From the IMG/VR virus record IMGVR_UViG_3300044680_000080, positions 1 through 21,520 of that record: DNA of 21,520 nucleotides; one strand, written 5' to 3'. Source of the DNA: a virus. Both the position numbers and the translations under genes were made by a program. The notes below the pieces were generated by a model that was given only the letters and a program-made list of their open reading frames with translations, was not told where the DNA came from and did not search any database. Positions 1 to 7,714 of the stretch are shown piece by piece. Numbering within the stretch: the stretch's first letter is position 1; each line of letters begins with the position of its first letter.

Positions 1-57
1 GCTCTGCTGTTTGGTGTCGCTGGCGGCGCTGGCATGGCTTTTTACTTCACGCACTGA
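1..57 (+). CDS. C-terminal end of an unidentified phage protein (partial)
   Basis: An open frame enters from the left edge and stops at TGA 55-57. Only 18 residues are visible (ALLFGVAGGAGMAFYFTH). They are hydrophobic and rich in Gly and Ala, ending in an aromatic FYF-Thr-His tail. This could be the last membrane-like helix of a small protein or simply a C-terminus; too little is present to name it. It is read in the same direction as everything downstream, and its stop overlaps the Shine-Dalgarno sequence (AGGAGA, 57-62) of the next gene, so the two are probably co-transcribed. Confidence 0.55.
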   Translation, partial: ALLFGVAGGAGMAFYFTH

Positions 58-69
58 GGAGAACTTTCG

Positions 70-699
70 ATGAAGAGATTCATACCACTGCTCGTTGCCG
101 CGCTTGCGCTGTTCGCCGCCGTTCCGTCCGGCGCGCAATCCCCCGTGCCGCTCGGCTTGATGCGTTTCGGCACCACGGGCGTATTCAATCCGCAGGCCGG
201 AAATTGCCTGAGCATTTTCGCGATGAACTCGAGCGGCCAGTCCGCGACGGATTCCGGCGTGCCTTGCTCGCCTGCCGTGGTGACGACGGCCTACACGAAT
301 GCCACCACCGCATACACGGCGGTCACGGCGCTGCCAGCCGTGCAGGGCGCGCTCACCGTCATCGGTGAATGCAACCTGATCTGGGAAGGCAGCAGCACAT
401 CGCTGACGCCGACCTTCGCAATGGGAAATTCAGCGGCACCGACTGACCTGTGGGCTATTGCGACGACAGCAGACGGGGTAGACACAGCGCCGGTTTACAC
501 GACAATCACCAGCACGACTACGACTGCTGTGACCGGAGCGCTCACCACCACGGCAACGGCGACGCCGTACAAGACGACGCTGTACTTCACGCTCGCAAAT
601 GCCGCGTCTGCGGATACCGTATCGGTGTACGCGAAGTCGAACAATGCGAGCTACACGGTTACGGTCGAGCCCGGATCTTTTTGCACGTATCTGCCGTAG
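70..699 (+). CDS. Signal-peptide protein of unknown function in the phage structural region
   Basis: This 209-residue protein has a clear Sec signal peptide: MKRF, a hydrophobic core to about residue 19, then SGA-Q as a likely cleavage site near residue 22. The mature part is rich in Thr, Ala and Ser, looks beta-structured and has four cysteines (in NCLS, VPCS, GECN and SFCT), an even number that would suit disulfides. I do not recognise the family. The start is supported by AGGAGA at 57-62, seven bases upstream of the ATG. The stop (697-699) directly abuts the next ATG at 700. Position between what should be head genes and the neck genes suggests a decoration or fibre-like virion protein, or a periplasmic accessory factor. 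Function is not assignable from sequence alone. Confidence 0.75.
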   Translation: MKRFIPLLVAALALFAAVPSGAQSPVPLGLMRFGTTGVFNPQAGNCLSIFAMNSSGQSATDSGVPCSPAVVTTAYTNATTAYTAVTALPAVQGALTVIGECNLIWEGSSTSLTPTFAMGNSAAPTDLWAIATTADGVDTAPVYTTITSTTTTAVTGALTTTATATPYKTTLYFTLANAASADTVSVYAKSNNASYTVTVEPGSFCTYLP

Positions 700-1251
700 A
701 TGGCCAAGTCCTTCGATCTCGGTAAAATCGCCCGCGCGCTGTCGGATCGCGCCGCGTTGTTCGAGGGCTCGGTAGTTCGCGTCGGCATTCCGGCTGGGAA
801 AAAATACCCGGACAAGAAGGGCACTAGCATCGGCTACATCGCCGCCATACAGGAGTATGGCGCTCCGGAAGTCAGCATTCCGTCACGGCCCTTCATGCGC
901 ATGACGCGCGCCGCGAAGTCGCGGGAGTGGGCGAAGCTGATGGGTGAGGGCGCGCAAGCGGTCGTGCAGCGGCGCATATCGCTCGATGGGATGCTGGACG
1001 CCGTGGGCGCAGTCGCGGCGGCGGACGTGGTGCAAACCATCGCGAATCGCGTCCCGCCGCCGCTTGCTCCGGCGACGGTTGCTGCGCGCATACGTCGGGC
1101 GCGTAAGGCGAACCCGTCATTTGACAGCAAGGGCTTGCCGATCACGATCAGCCATCCGCTCATCGATACCGGCGCGCTCGTGGCGCATGTTTCATATGGC
1201 ACGGGAATGGCTGGCACTGAGTTTGAAAACGGGAAGCCGGTAAAAGGTTAG
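700..1251 (+). CDS. Neck / tail-completion protein, HK97 gp10 or Mu gpG-like
   Basis: The 183-residue product looks like the phage tail-completion or virion-morphogenesis group that sits at the head-tail junction and terminates or connects the tail. The most telling part is residues 26-67: a VRVGIPAG strand, then IGYIAAIQEYGAP followed by IPSRPFMR. The pattern 'A-x-x-x-E-Y-G ... I-P-x-R-P-F' is typical of HK97 gp10-like and Mu gpG-like proteins. The C-terminal half is helical and basic, and ends with ITISHPLIDTGAL, also common in this group (target, then 'L-x-D-T-G-x-L'). The gene starts immediately after the previous stop, without its own obvious ribosome site, so translation is probably coupled. 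Family-level assignment is good; the exact neck position is inferred from gene order. Confidence 0.8.
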   Translation: MAKSFDLGKIARALSDRAALFEGSVVRVGIPAGKKYPDKKGTSIGYIAAIQEYGAPEVSIPSRPFMRMTRAAKSREWAKLMGEGAQAVVQRRISLDGMLDAVGAVAAADVVQTIANRVPPPLAPATVAARIRRARKANPSFDSKGLPITISHPLIDTGALVAHVSYGTGMAGTEFENGKPVKG

Positions 1252-1252
1252 C

Positions 1253-1708
1253 ATGCACTTACGCCGACTGGTACGTGGTGGCATCAACGCGGTTAATAAG
1301 GACCAGTTGATTCAATGGTCTCAATCCGTGGGGCCTGTCATTGACCGGACCACCGGCATTGCCACTCCGACCTACGAGCCGGTACAAAATATCTGGGCAC
1401 AGGTTCAGCCTGTCTCCACGGATCAGCTTGCGCACATGGAGCAGTTGAACATACAGGGAGTGCTGCGCAGCGTGTATATGAAGGGCGCTGTCGCCTCTGC
1501 CGTTCGGCCAGACGGAACCGGCGGAGACCTGTTGCAGTTCCCGGAAGTGTGTAACGGGCCACAACGTGTGTGGCTCGTGATGACCGTTGTTGAACAGTGG
1601 CCAAGCTGGTGCGCGGTCATAGTGCGGCTGCAGAATGACTTGAATACCGGGTGGACGGCGGACAGCAATACGGTCACTGCGGACTCTTCAAGGACCGCCG
1701 ATGGCTAA
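1253..1708 (+). CDS. Probable neck / head-tail connector protein
   Basis: The 151-residue protein lies between two neck-type genes and is probably a collar or connector component. AAAGG at 1244-1247 is five bases from the ATG. The centre (residues 45-125) alternates polar and hydrophobic residues like a small beta-barrel: IWAQVQPVS, then GVLRSVYMKGAV and RVWLVMTVVEQW. Such barrels, often annotated as collar or 'head-tail joining' proteins, commonly precede the neck terminator protein in this kind of tail module. The C-terminus is Thr/Asp/Ser-rich and overlaps the next gene by eight bases. I do not identify a precise family, so the role rests mainly on position. Confidence 0.65.
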   Translation: MHLRRLVRGGINAVNKDQLIQWSQSVGPVIDRTTGIATPTYEPVQNIWAQVQPVSTDQLAHMEQLNIQGVLRSVYMKGAVASAVRPDGTGGDLLQFPEVCNGPQRVWLVMTVVEQWPSWCAVIVRLQNDLNTGWTADSNTVTADSSRTADG

Positions 1709-2228
1709 TCCGACTCCCAGCATCGACATCACGGACAGCGATGTTTACAACGCGCTCGCAGCATTTGTCAGTCTGGTCATTGCGCCAGGTACGACGATTC
1801 AGCGCGGGCAGCAGAACCGTGTGCCGATGCCAAGTACGGATTGCGTGATACTGACGACAATAAGTGTTCCGGATCGCATCGGCACCAACATGGATTTTGT
1901 CGATGTTGCTGAGACGCAGATCACCGCGGATTTCACCTATTCGGTGCAGGCGGACTTTTACTCCCCCTATGCCGAGGCATGGGCGATGTCTGCGGAGCTA
2001 CTGTGGCGCGACAAGGCCGCGTGGTACGCAATGCCAGAAGGAATCAAACCGCTCTACAGCGAAGATCGCCGGCAACTGCCGCTGGTCGGCGCGGAGAATC
2101 AGTGGATTCAGCGCTGGACGCTGACACTCGTTCTGGACTACGAGCCAACGCTGACGATAACGACGCAATCGGCCAACACGGCAACCGTGATACCGGAGCC
2201 GATTGATGTGTTTTTCCCTGCATCATAA
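1701..2228 (+). CDS. Phage neck terminator protein (gp12-like, LIC_12616 type)
   Basis: The 175-residue product resembles the neck-terminator group that caps the tail tube below the head connector. Visible signature: residues 82-103 (VQADFYSPYAEAWAMSAELLWRD), residues 116-119 (KPLY), and E132 to W139 (ENQWIQRW), followed by a beta strand LTLVLDYEPTL. In this family a 'V-Q-x-D-x-Y-G/S-P' strand, a 'P-L-Y' turn and a 'E-x-Q-x-x-x-R-W' strand recur in that order. The start has AAGGA at 1690-1694, six bases upstream. The gene immediately precedes the sheath gene, the normal place for a terminator. Confidence is moderate to good because the motif order was matched by eye only. Confidence 0.75.
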   Translation: MANPTPSIDITDSDVYNALAAFVSLVIAPGTTIQRGQQNRVPMPSTDCVILTTISVPDRIGTNMDFVDVAETQITADFTYSVQADFYSPYAEAWAMSAELLWRDKAAWYAMPEGIKPLYSEDRRQLPLVGAENQWIQRWTLTLVLDYEPTLTITTQSANTATVIPEPIDVFFPAS

Positions 2229-2246
2229 ACCCGCGGAGATTTCCGA

Positions 2247-3740
2247 ATGTCTACAATCCCCTTCAGTGAAGTTGCCAATATCGTTCCCGGCGTATTGTCT
2301 GCCGTCGGTAGCGCGGTTGATGAAAACTGCGTGATACTGTCGGAGAGCATCTACGCGCCGCAGGAAGAGGTACTGGCCTTTATCAATGCGGCGGACGCCG
2401 CCGCATACTTTGGACAAGGCAGTCCCGAGGCCGTCATGGCTGCGGGTTACTTCCAAGGCCCCGACAACGCGCTTGCCACGCCCGGCGCGCTGTACTTCCT
2501 GGGTTACGCAGTGGCGGCTGTTCCCGCATGGCTGATGGGCGGCTCCAGCCAGCCAGCCACGCTCGCACAGTTGCAAGCGCTGTCCGGCACGCTGGCCGTC
2601 ACGGTCGACGGCACGCTGTTCACCAGCGCGACGATCAACCTTTCCGGTGTTGGCAGCTTCACGGCAGCAGCCGCTGACATCCAAGCGGCTTTCACAGCAC
2701 CGACGTTCACGGTCGCGTATGACGCTCTGCATCAGGCGTTCATCTTCACGACGAACGCGACCGGTTCCAGCGCCACGATTACCTACTGCACTGGCACACT
2801 CGGACTCGCGAACAGCCTTGGCCTTAGCTCGGCCGAAGGCGGCACGCTTTCCCAAGGAGCGGCGGCGACGACCCCGGCAGTCACGATGGGCTGGCTCATC
2901 AGCCAGTTCCAGAATTGGATGACGTTTGGCACAGCATTTTATTCGACGCAGAAGGAGCTGTTTGCCCAGTGGTCGAACTCCGTCGCGCCGCGCTACCTGT
3001 ACATTTCGTGGGATGCGGACGCCGCAGACGACGTCTTTCAAAACCCGGCGAGTTTCGGCAATTGGCTGGAGGTGAACGATCTGGTTGGCACGTTGCCCGT
3101 ATACGGCACAGAGCAGCACGCCGCGTTCGCCGCATCCTACTTTGCGTCGCTGAATTTCACGGCGCTGAACGGGCGCAGGACGCTGTGCTTCCAGTCGCAA
3201 TCCGGGCTGCCGGCGTCCGTGGACGATACGGTGACTTACGGCAATGTCACCTCCAACGGTTACAACGTCTACGGCGCTTTCGGCTCCAACAACCCGGCAA
3301 ACAACGCGGAGTGGATGACGCCGGGATCGGTGTCGGGCGACTGGGCATGGGCGGATACCTACGCGGGCCAGGTCGTGCTCAACGCCAATTTGCAGTTGGG
3401 TATCGTAACCGGTTTTCGCTCCGTCGGGCAGATACCGTACAACAGCGACGGCGACGCGCTGTTGTCCGGGTTCTGCGCCCCGGCCATTCAGGCCGCGCTG
3501 CGCTTCGGCACCATCCGCAAGGGCGTATCGTTGTCCGCCTTGCAGATTCAGGGGGTCATCGAGCTGGTGGGCTTCGACGTTTCTGGCACGATCACGGCGC
3601 AAGGCTACTACCTGTTCACGAATGCCGCCGGCACGCCGGCCAACATCCGGGCGCTGCGTCAGACGCCGCCGGCCATTCTGCTGTATCAGGACGGCGAGAG
3701 CGTGCAGCAGATCACCATGCCGAGTATCGTGATACAGTAA
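2247..3740 (+). CDS. Contractile tail sheath protein, DUF3383 type
   Basis: The 497-residue protein matches the DUF3383 group, which occupies the sheath position in many small myoviruses. Sheath subunits form the contractile outer cylinder of the tail. The N-terminus (IPFSEVANIVPGVLSAVG) is the usual short extension; residues about 105-215 form a beta-rich inserted domain with the recurring 'LAVTVDGT ... INLSGVGSFTAAAADIQAAF ... TVAYDALHQAFIFTT' layout. The C-terminal part (from about residue 385) contains GFRSVGQIPYNSDGDALLSG, then a final beta strand QQITMPSIVIQ that in sheaths donates to a neighbouring subunit. CGGAGA at 2234-2239 is seven bases from the ATG. The tail tube gene follows. 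DUF3383 is placed by recalled family features, not by a search. Confidence 0.88.
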   Translation: MSTIPFSEVANIVPGVLSAVGSAVDENCVILSESIYAPQEEVLAFINAADAAAYFGQGSPEAVMAAGYFQGPDNALATPGALYFLGYAVAAVPAWLMGGSSQPATLAQLQALSGTLAVTVDGTLFTSATINLSGVGSFTAAAADIQAAFTAPTFTVAYDALHQAFIFTTNATGSSATITYCTGTLGLANSLGLSSAEGGTLSQGAAATTPAVTMGWLISQFQNWMTFGTAFYSTQKELFAQWSNSVAPRYLYISWDADAADDVFQNPASFGNWLEVNDLVGTLPVYGTEQHAAFAASYFASLNFTALNGRRTLCFQSQSGLPASVDDTVTYGNVTSNGYNVYGAFGSNNPANNAEWMTPGSVSGDWAWADTYAGQVVLNANLQLGIVTGFRSVGQIPYNSDGDALLSGFCAPAIQAALRFGTIRKGVSLSALQIQGVIELVGFDVSGTITAQGYYLFTNAAGTPANIRALRQTPPAILLYQDGESVQQITMPSIVIQ

Positions 3741-3759
3741 TTTAACAGGAGAACAGGCA

Positions 3760-4200
3760 ATGTCTGGATCAATCACTTCTGCGAATGCGAGCATTCAGCT
3801 GACCATTCCCGGCGTTTACAGCTCCGGGATATTGCTGGATGGGTTCGCCGTCAACGACATCTTGGATACCGAAGCACAGACGCTCGTCGAAGGTCGCGTC
3901 GGCGCGGACGGTGAAACGGTTGCGGGCTACGTGTTCAACCTGAACAAGTTCCGCATGATGTTTCAGGCCAACTCGCCCAGCATTCCAGTGTTCTACAACT
4001 GGAAAGCGGCACAGGACGGGGATGTGGACGTCATCGCCGGCAGCATGACGATCATCGCGCCGTCATTGGGGCTGGACGTCGATCTCACCGATGTGTATTG
4101 CGAGTCGCTGCCGTTTTTGCCGCCGCTGAAAAAAGTGGCGGAAGAGCTGACTGTGTCGATGTTCAGCAGCCCGAACTGGGCAACCACGTCGAGCGGTTAA
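3760..4200 (+). CDS. Tail tube protein (DUF3277-like)
   Basis: The 146-residue protein is the expected size for a myovirus tail tube subunit, which stacks as hexamers inside the sheath and lines the DNA channel. It directly follows the sheath gene, as tube genes normally do. Visible pattern: an N-terminal beta strand (SIQLTIPGVYSSGILLDGFAVND), an acidic segment around DTEAQTLVEGRVGADGETVAGYVFN, then NKFRMMFQANSPSIPVFYNW and a C-terminal LPPLKKVAEELTVSMFSSPNW. This layout fits the DUF3277 group that accompanies DUF3383 sheaths. The ribosome site AGGAGA at 3747-3752 is well placed and one of the strongest in the window, in keeping with a highly made structural protein. Confidence 0.8.
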   Translation: MSGSITSANASIQLTIPGVYSSGILLDGFAVNDILDTEAQTLVEGRVGADGETVAGYVFNLNKFRMMFQANSPSIPVFYNWKAAQDGDVDVIAGSMTIIAPSLGLDVDLTDVYCESLPFLPPLKKVAEELTVSMFSSPNWATTSSG

Positions 4201-4203
4201 ACC

Positions 4204-4602
4204 ATGTCGCGCAAAACCGCGTTCGTCACGATCAACGAAGGTCGTGACAAAGGGAAAAAGTACAAGATTACCGAATGGCCTTGCGTTCAGGTGGAGCACT
4301 GGATCTTGCGCGCCGTATTCGGCCTGGGTGAAGTCGGTGTGGAGCTGCCGCCGGACATACTGCTGCTCGGCGCTGCGCCGATCATGTACGCGATCGGAAC
4401 GCAGATCACTAAACTCCCTTCCGCGCTGGGTGTGCAGCTGGCCGACGAGCTGATGCAGAACGTGGAGATGGTGGAGGATAAGGTCACGCGCTCGCTGGTG
4501 GACAATGACATCGAGGACGTTGGTACACGCTTCCAGCTGAAAAAGGAGGTGCTGAAACTGACGTTCGGTTTTTTCGCGACCGCCGCTTCCCCGAATTTGT
4601 AA
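4204..4602 (+). CDS. Tail assembly chaperone, short form
   Basis: The 132-residue protein follows the tube gene and precedes the tape measure gene, the conserved place of tail assembly chaperones (functional counterparts of lambda gpG and P2 E). These bind the tape measure and deliver tube subunits; they are not part of the finished virion. The sequence is mostly helical, with INEGRDKGKKYKITEWPCVQ as an N-terminal beta hairpin and a central 'PPDILLLGAAPIMYAIGTQI' stretch. No convincing Shine-Dalgarno lies before the ATG, which starts three bases after the tube stop, so initiation is likely coupled. A slippery heptamer near the 3' end (4569-4575) allows part of the ribosomes to continue in the -1 frame; see the long form. 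Confidence 0.8.
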   Translation: MSRKTAFVTINEGRDKGKKYKITEWPCVQVEHWILRAVFGLGEVGVELPPDILLLGAAPIMYAIGTQITKLPSALGVQLADELMQNVEMVEDKVTRSLVDNDIEDVGTRFQLKKEVLKLTFGFFATAASPNL

Positions 4603-4787
4603 TCGGCGAGCGGCGCGCCATCGTCAAACCCTGCAACGTAAGTTTCATCGTTTCAACCGTCGTCGCTTCCAAACTCGCCACGCTGCACGAACTGGAGACC
4701 GTGTACGGGTTGGAGGGGCTGTGGGATTTATTCGAGATCTACACGGTTACGCAGCATAACGAGTATCTGGCGTCGAAGCCAAAATAG
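4204..4787 (+). CDS. Tail assembly chaperone, -1 frameshifted long form (G/GT type)
   Basis: Ribosomes that slip one base back at T TTT TTC (4569-4575) would read residues 1-124 of the short form and then 70 codons from 4575 to the TAG at 4785-4787, a 194-residue product. The -1 frame is open from 4509 to the TAG but has no ATG, GTG or TTG until GTG 4701, only 28 codons before the end, so it cannot be an independent gene of useful length. Its sequence is protein-like and helical, with HELETVYGLEGLWDLFEIYT and an ending VTQHNEYLASKPK, which resembles the T-like extension of G/GT chaperones. That extension binds the tape measure. The frame change could also be a sequencing error, but the full set of frameshift signals argues against it. 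Confidence 0.82.
4544..4615 (+). promoter_or_regulatory. Programmed -1 ribosomal frameshift signal
   Basis: Three elements are seen. (1) An internal Shine-Dalgarno, AGGAGGT, at 4544-4550, 18 bases upstream of the slip site, with no start codon at usable distance. (2) The slippery heptamer T TTT TTC at 4569-4575, in the X XXY YYZ phase relative to the chaperone frame. (3) A perfect 7-bp stem, CGCCGCT 4581-4587 with AGCGGCG 4609-4615 and a 21-base loop, starting five bases after the heptamer. The zero-frame stop TAA (4600-4602) lies in the loop. Established knowledge: upstream Shine-Dalgarno pairing and downstream structure stimulate -1 slippage in bacterial dnaX; here the upstream spacing is longer than in dnaX. 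Confidence 0.82.
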
Positions 4788-4794
4788 GTGACAC

Positions 4795-6501
4795 GTGCCG
4801 ACCATCATTGACAGCTTATTCCTCGAACTCGGCATCGACACCGACAAATTTTCCAAGGATCAGCAAGCAGCGCTCGCACGAATCGCGGAGTTTGAGCGGC
4901 GCGCGAAGAAAAGCGGCAAGGAAGCCGGTGCCGCTATTCAGTCAGTTGGCGAAGCGTTCAAGGATCTGGCGCGGGAAACCCGCGTCGGTGCGGCCGGCGC
5001 CGGCATCGACCAACTGGGCCAGAAGCTCACCGCACTGGGCAGGAGCGCGCAGGTCGCCGGTACGGCTGGCGGCGTGATGGCCGAGACGCTCGGCATGCTG
5101 CTCTCGCCGACATCGCTCGGTATTGCCGCGACGGGCTTGCTGGGGTATGCGATGTGGGATCTCAACAAAAAGATGACGGCGACTAATGCCACTATCTACC
5201 GTCAGGCGGAACTCTCCGGCATAAACGCCGCGAACCTGTGGGACTGGGGCGAGGCGGCGCGCACGGTAGGTGCCAATCCGCAAGACGTGACGGGCGGAAT
5301 CGCCGCGATGCAGACGCAGATCATGGGCATGGGCATAGGCGCCGCCGACGCAACACCGCAGCTCGTCGCACTCGCGCGACTTGGCGTACCGTTCAGTTTC
5401 AAGACTGGCGTCGATATGGACAAGCTCGTGGAGACTGTGCACAAGAAGGCCATGGCAATTCCGGTGATCAACGGAGTAAGAAACCTTGGCGCTCTGCGTG
5501 CATTGACCAGTGCAGTGATGAACGATGCGATATTTGACATTTCGACTGATCCTGACAAGAACCCGGCGGAGTTGATGAAGGAGATCCGCGGCAAGACGCC
5601 AGTGGACACAGCCAACACTTTGCGCAAGTCGCTGGAGAGCCAGGCAGTACTAGGCAAGCTCGGAATTGCGCAAGACATTATTACGGAAACCAGCTACGGT
5701 GGTGAGCAGGGATTGCTGCAGGCCGTGGTGGAGCTGTTGACGCACATTCTGGACGGTGTCAGCAAACTGGTTGAGTGGATTGTGCATCCGGTCGATACTG
5801 CGAAACAGGTTGCCGGAGCTGTTGTGGACGCCGCCTCGCGTGCGCCCGACGCTGTGGGTTCCGCGTGGGATACGGTCAAAAACATGCTCTCTCCCAGCAG
5901 TAAGAGAATGTCGAGCGCCATGCAGATATTGACGGGCTATGGCATGTCGCGCCTCGATGCGGAAGCGGCCGTCGGCAACATGGCGTGGGAATCCAGCGGG
6001 ATGAATCCGCAGGCCAGGAACGGGGAACATTACGGCTTGGGGCAGTGGAGCAAGCGTCGTCAGGGAAATTTTGCCGAGCAGTTTGGCTACGCTATGGATG
6101 ACGAGTCCAAGGGCAAGTGGCGTCAGTTTCAGGACCAGTTGCTGTTCATGTATCGTGAGTGGCAGCAGCCCGGGATGGGTGCCGCGGAGATGGCCAAGGT
6201 CAGTAGCCTGATGGGCAAGACCAGTGCGTTTATGAAGTACTTCGAGAACCCCGGCGCCAAAGACAAGACTTTGGGCAACCGTTTCAGCTACGCGCAGATG
6301 GCGGCTGCGGCCAGCGCCAACGTACGTCCGCAAATAACTATCACGAACGACACGGACATTCACGAGCTTAACGTGCATGCCCCTTCATCTGATCCGAAGG
6401 CGCTCGCCGACGCTCTGCGTACCGGCGTCGCCACGCATCCGTTGATCCACTCGAACTCGCAGGGCATCGTGTCTCTTGGCGCGCGAGCGATGGCGCAATG
6501 A
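4795..6501 (+). CDS. Tail tape measure protein with C-terminal tail lysozyme domain
   Basis: The 568-residue protein sets tail length and passes into the cell envelope on ejection. Its N-terminus PTIIDSLFLELGID and a helical, Ala-rich segment up to residue 95 are typical of tape measures; residues 99-121 form one hydrophobic segment. Residues about 376-480 match the phage tail lysozyme family (Phage_lysozyme2): MQILTGYGMSRLDAEAAVGN, then W398-E399-S-S-G-MNPQA and YGLGQW. Glu399 is the likely catalytic acid. The lysozyme probably thins peptidoglycan during DNA entry. Start is GTG at 4795: an in-frame TGA at 4789-4791 excludes anything further upstream, and AGGTG lies four bases before it. The protein contains no cysteine. 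At about 1.5 Å per residue it implies a tail under roughly 85 nm. Confidence 0.92.
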   Translation: MPTIIDSLFLELGIDTDKFSKDQQAALARIAEFERRAKKSGKEAGAAIQSVGEAFKDLARETRVGAAGAGIDQLGQKLTALGRSAQVAGTAGGVMAETLGMLLSPTSLGIAATGLLGYAMWDLNKKMTATNATIYRQAELSGINAANLWDWGEAARTVGANPQDVTGGIAAMQTQIMGMGIGAADATPQLVALARLGVPFSFKTGVDMDKLVETVHKKAMAIPVINGVRNLGALRALTSAVMNDAIFDISTDPDKNPAELMKEIRGKTPVDTANTLRKSLESQAVLGKLGIAQDIITETSYGGEQGLLQAVVELLTHILDGVSKLVEWIVHPVDTAKQVAGAVVDAASRAPDAVGSAWDTVKNMLSPSSKRMSSAMQILTGYGMSRLDAEAAVGNMAWESSGMNPQARNGEHYGLGQWSKRRQGNFAEQFGYAMDDESKGKWRQFQDQLLFMYREWQQPGMGAAEMAKVSSLMGKTSAFMKYFENPGAKDKTLGNRFSYAQMAAAASANVRPQITITNDTDIHELNVHAPSSDPKALADALRTGVATHPLIHSNSQGIVSLGARAMAQ

Positions 6502-7415
6502 GCGCACAGTTCCCCAACGTGCCGGCGCTGCCGGGGGTGCCGCCACTGGCGCGATTGACCACGGCGGCGCAGACATTTGCCGGTGCCTCGCTTGCCGGCG
6601 AGACGCAGGCGCTCGCTTCACAGCTTGGCTTGCCGCCCACAGTGACGTTCGGCACCGACTCGCTGTACTCCGGCCTGGACTTGCAGCCGCTAACCTCGCC
6701 GCCAACCTCCTCACAAGGGCCGGACGCCGGTTCCACCGTCCCTGCCGGCGCGCTGCCAAAATACAGTATCACGACAGCGGAAACCGTCACCATTGGACCT
6801 TTCGTATCGACAATGCCGGATGGAACCACCGTGACAGACGTCACAACGTCCACCGACTCGTTTAATGTGAGTCAGGCCATCAGCCCTGACTCGGTAGTGG
6901 AACTTGACTTTAACGCCGACTCGCAGGTGAACACGCACCCGGTTGAGCCGGGAACTAACGGACCGTCGGTCGGGTTTTCCGCCTATAACCGCGTACAAGA
7001 CCCGGTCAACATTCGCCTGCTGCTGGCGTGCATGGGCAAGAACATGACTCGCAAAGCGTTTGTTTCGACGCTGCAAAATTTGCGCGAAGGAACGCAGCTC
7101 GTCACCATTTCAACCCCGGACGCCAGCTATCCCAACATGACGTTGAAGGGATACGGGTACAAGAAAACGGCGGAGCGTGGCGCAGTGACGATCTGGGCCG
7201 ATACTCATTGGACGGAGGAACGATCCAGCAACGTCGTCATTTCCTCACCGCCTACGGCGCAGCCGCAAGGAGAGGCAACCGCGAGCTTAGGTTCCGTGCA
7301 ACCCGCGACGGCGACTCCGCAGCAGCAAGCGTCGATCTCCAACCCACCTGTGCCACCAACCACGTTGCCCGCTGACTATGCAAGCACAGCGCCGCCGTCG
7401 GGAGATGCGTTTTGA
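6498..7415 (+). CDS. Baseplate Dit-like distal tail protein
   Basis: The 305-residue protein follows the tape measure with an ATGA overlap and opens the baseplate operon. Residues about 130-245 carry the recognisable core: DSVVELDFNADSQ, SAYNRVQDPVNIRLLLAC, then KAFVSTLQNLREGTQLVTIS and YPNMTLKGYGYKKTAERGAV with TIWADTHWTEER. The pattern of 'N-R-V-Q-D-P' followed by a helix, a 'L-V-x-I-x-T-P' strand and a 'M-x-L-x-x-Y-x-x-x-K-x-x' strand fits the Dit-like domain that forms the hub ring where tube joins baseplate. The N-terminal 90 residues are a Pro/Ala/Thr-rich linker and the last 57 are Pro/Gln/Thr-rich and probably disordered. Role is strongly supported by context. Confidence 0.82.
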   Translation: MSAQFPNVPALPGVPPLARLTTAAQTFAGASLAGETQALASQLGLPPTVTFGTDSLYSGLDLQPLTSPPTSSQGPDAGSTVPAGALPKYSITTAETVTIGPFVSTMPDGTTVTDVTTSTDSFNVSQAISPDSVVELDFNADSQVNTHPVEPGTNGPSVGFSAYNRVQDPVNIRLLLACMGKNMTRKAFVSTLQNLREGTQLVTISTPDASYPNMTLKGYGYKKTAERGAVTIWADTHWTEERSSNVVISSPPTAQPQGEATASLGSVQPATATPQQQASISNPPVPPTTLPADYASTAPPSGDAF

Positions 7416-7714
7416 CGCAGCAGATTCTGCCGATACAGGCAATTCCCTCGCAGACGTTTCAGGTAACGCTGGGCGGGCAGAGCTGTACGATTACGCTGCA
7501 ACAGATGCGCACGGGGCTGTACGCGACGTTGTCGATCAACGGTAACGTCATCATTTCCTGCAAGTACTGCAACGATCGCGTGAACCTGATCCGTCAGGCG
7601 TATCTGGGTTTCATCGGCTGGCTGTACTTCGTGGATTCTTCCGGGCAACAGCAAGACCCCAATTACGCAAGTCTGGGATCGCGGTTCCTGCTGGTGTACG
7701 AGTCCTCGCCGTGA
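7412..7714 (+). CDS. Baseplate plug protein (Pam3 gp18-like)
   Basis: The 100-residue product fits the small baseplate plug family that lies between Dit-like and hub genes in phages such as cyanophage Pam3. Features: N-terminal PIQAIPSQTFQVTLGGQ, a beta hairpin with Q-x-M-R-T-G-L-Y-A-T-L-S-I-N-G, KYCNDRVNLIRQAYLGFIGWLYFVD, and a closing RFLLVYES. The repeated 'I-P-x-Q-x-F-x-V-x-L-x-G-Q' opening is typical of these proteins. The start is TTG at 7412, overlapping the preceding TGA by four bases (TTGA) and preceded by GGGAG at 7400-7404, seven bases away. The next in-frame ATG would delete a third of the domain, so TTG is preferred. Confidence 0.82.
   Translation: MTQQILPIQAIPSQTFQVTLGGQSCTITLQQMRTGLYATLSINGNVIISCKYCNDRVNLIRQAYLGFIGWLYFVDSSGQQQDPNYASLGSRFLLVYESSP

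Noticed and set aside
2223-3794. Long antisense open frame of 523 codons across the sheath gene
   Set aside because: The sheath gene on the + strand has a family match, a good ribosome site and matching neighbours; the antisense product is Arg-rich, low in hydrophobic order and has no recognisable domain. GC-rich third positions easily leave such shadows.
4603-4787. Independent small gene after the chaperone
   Set aside because: The frame has no ATG, GTG or TTG until GTG 4701, leaving only 28 codons; -1 frameshift is the better explanation.
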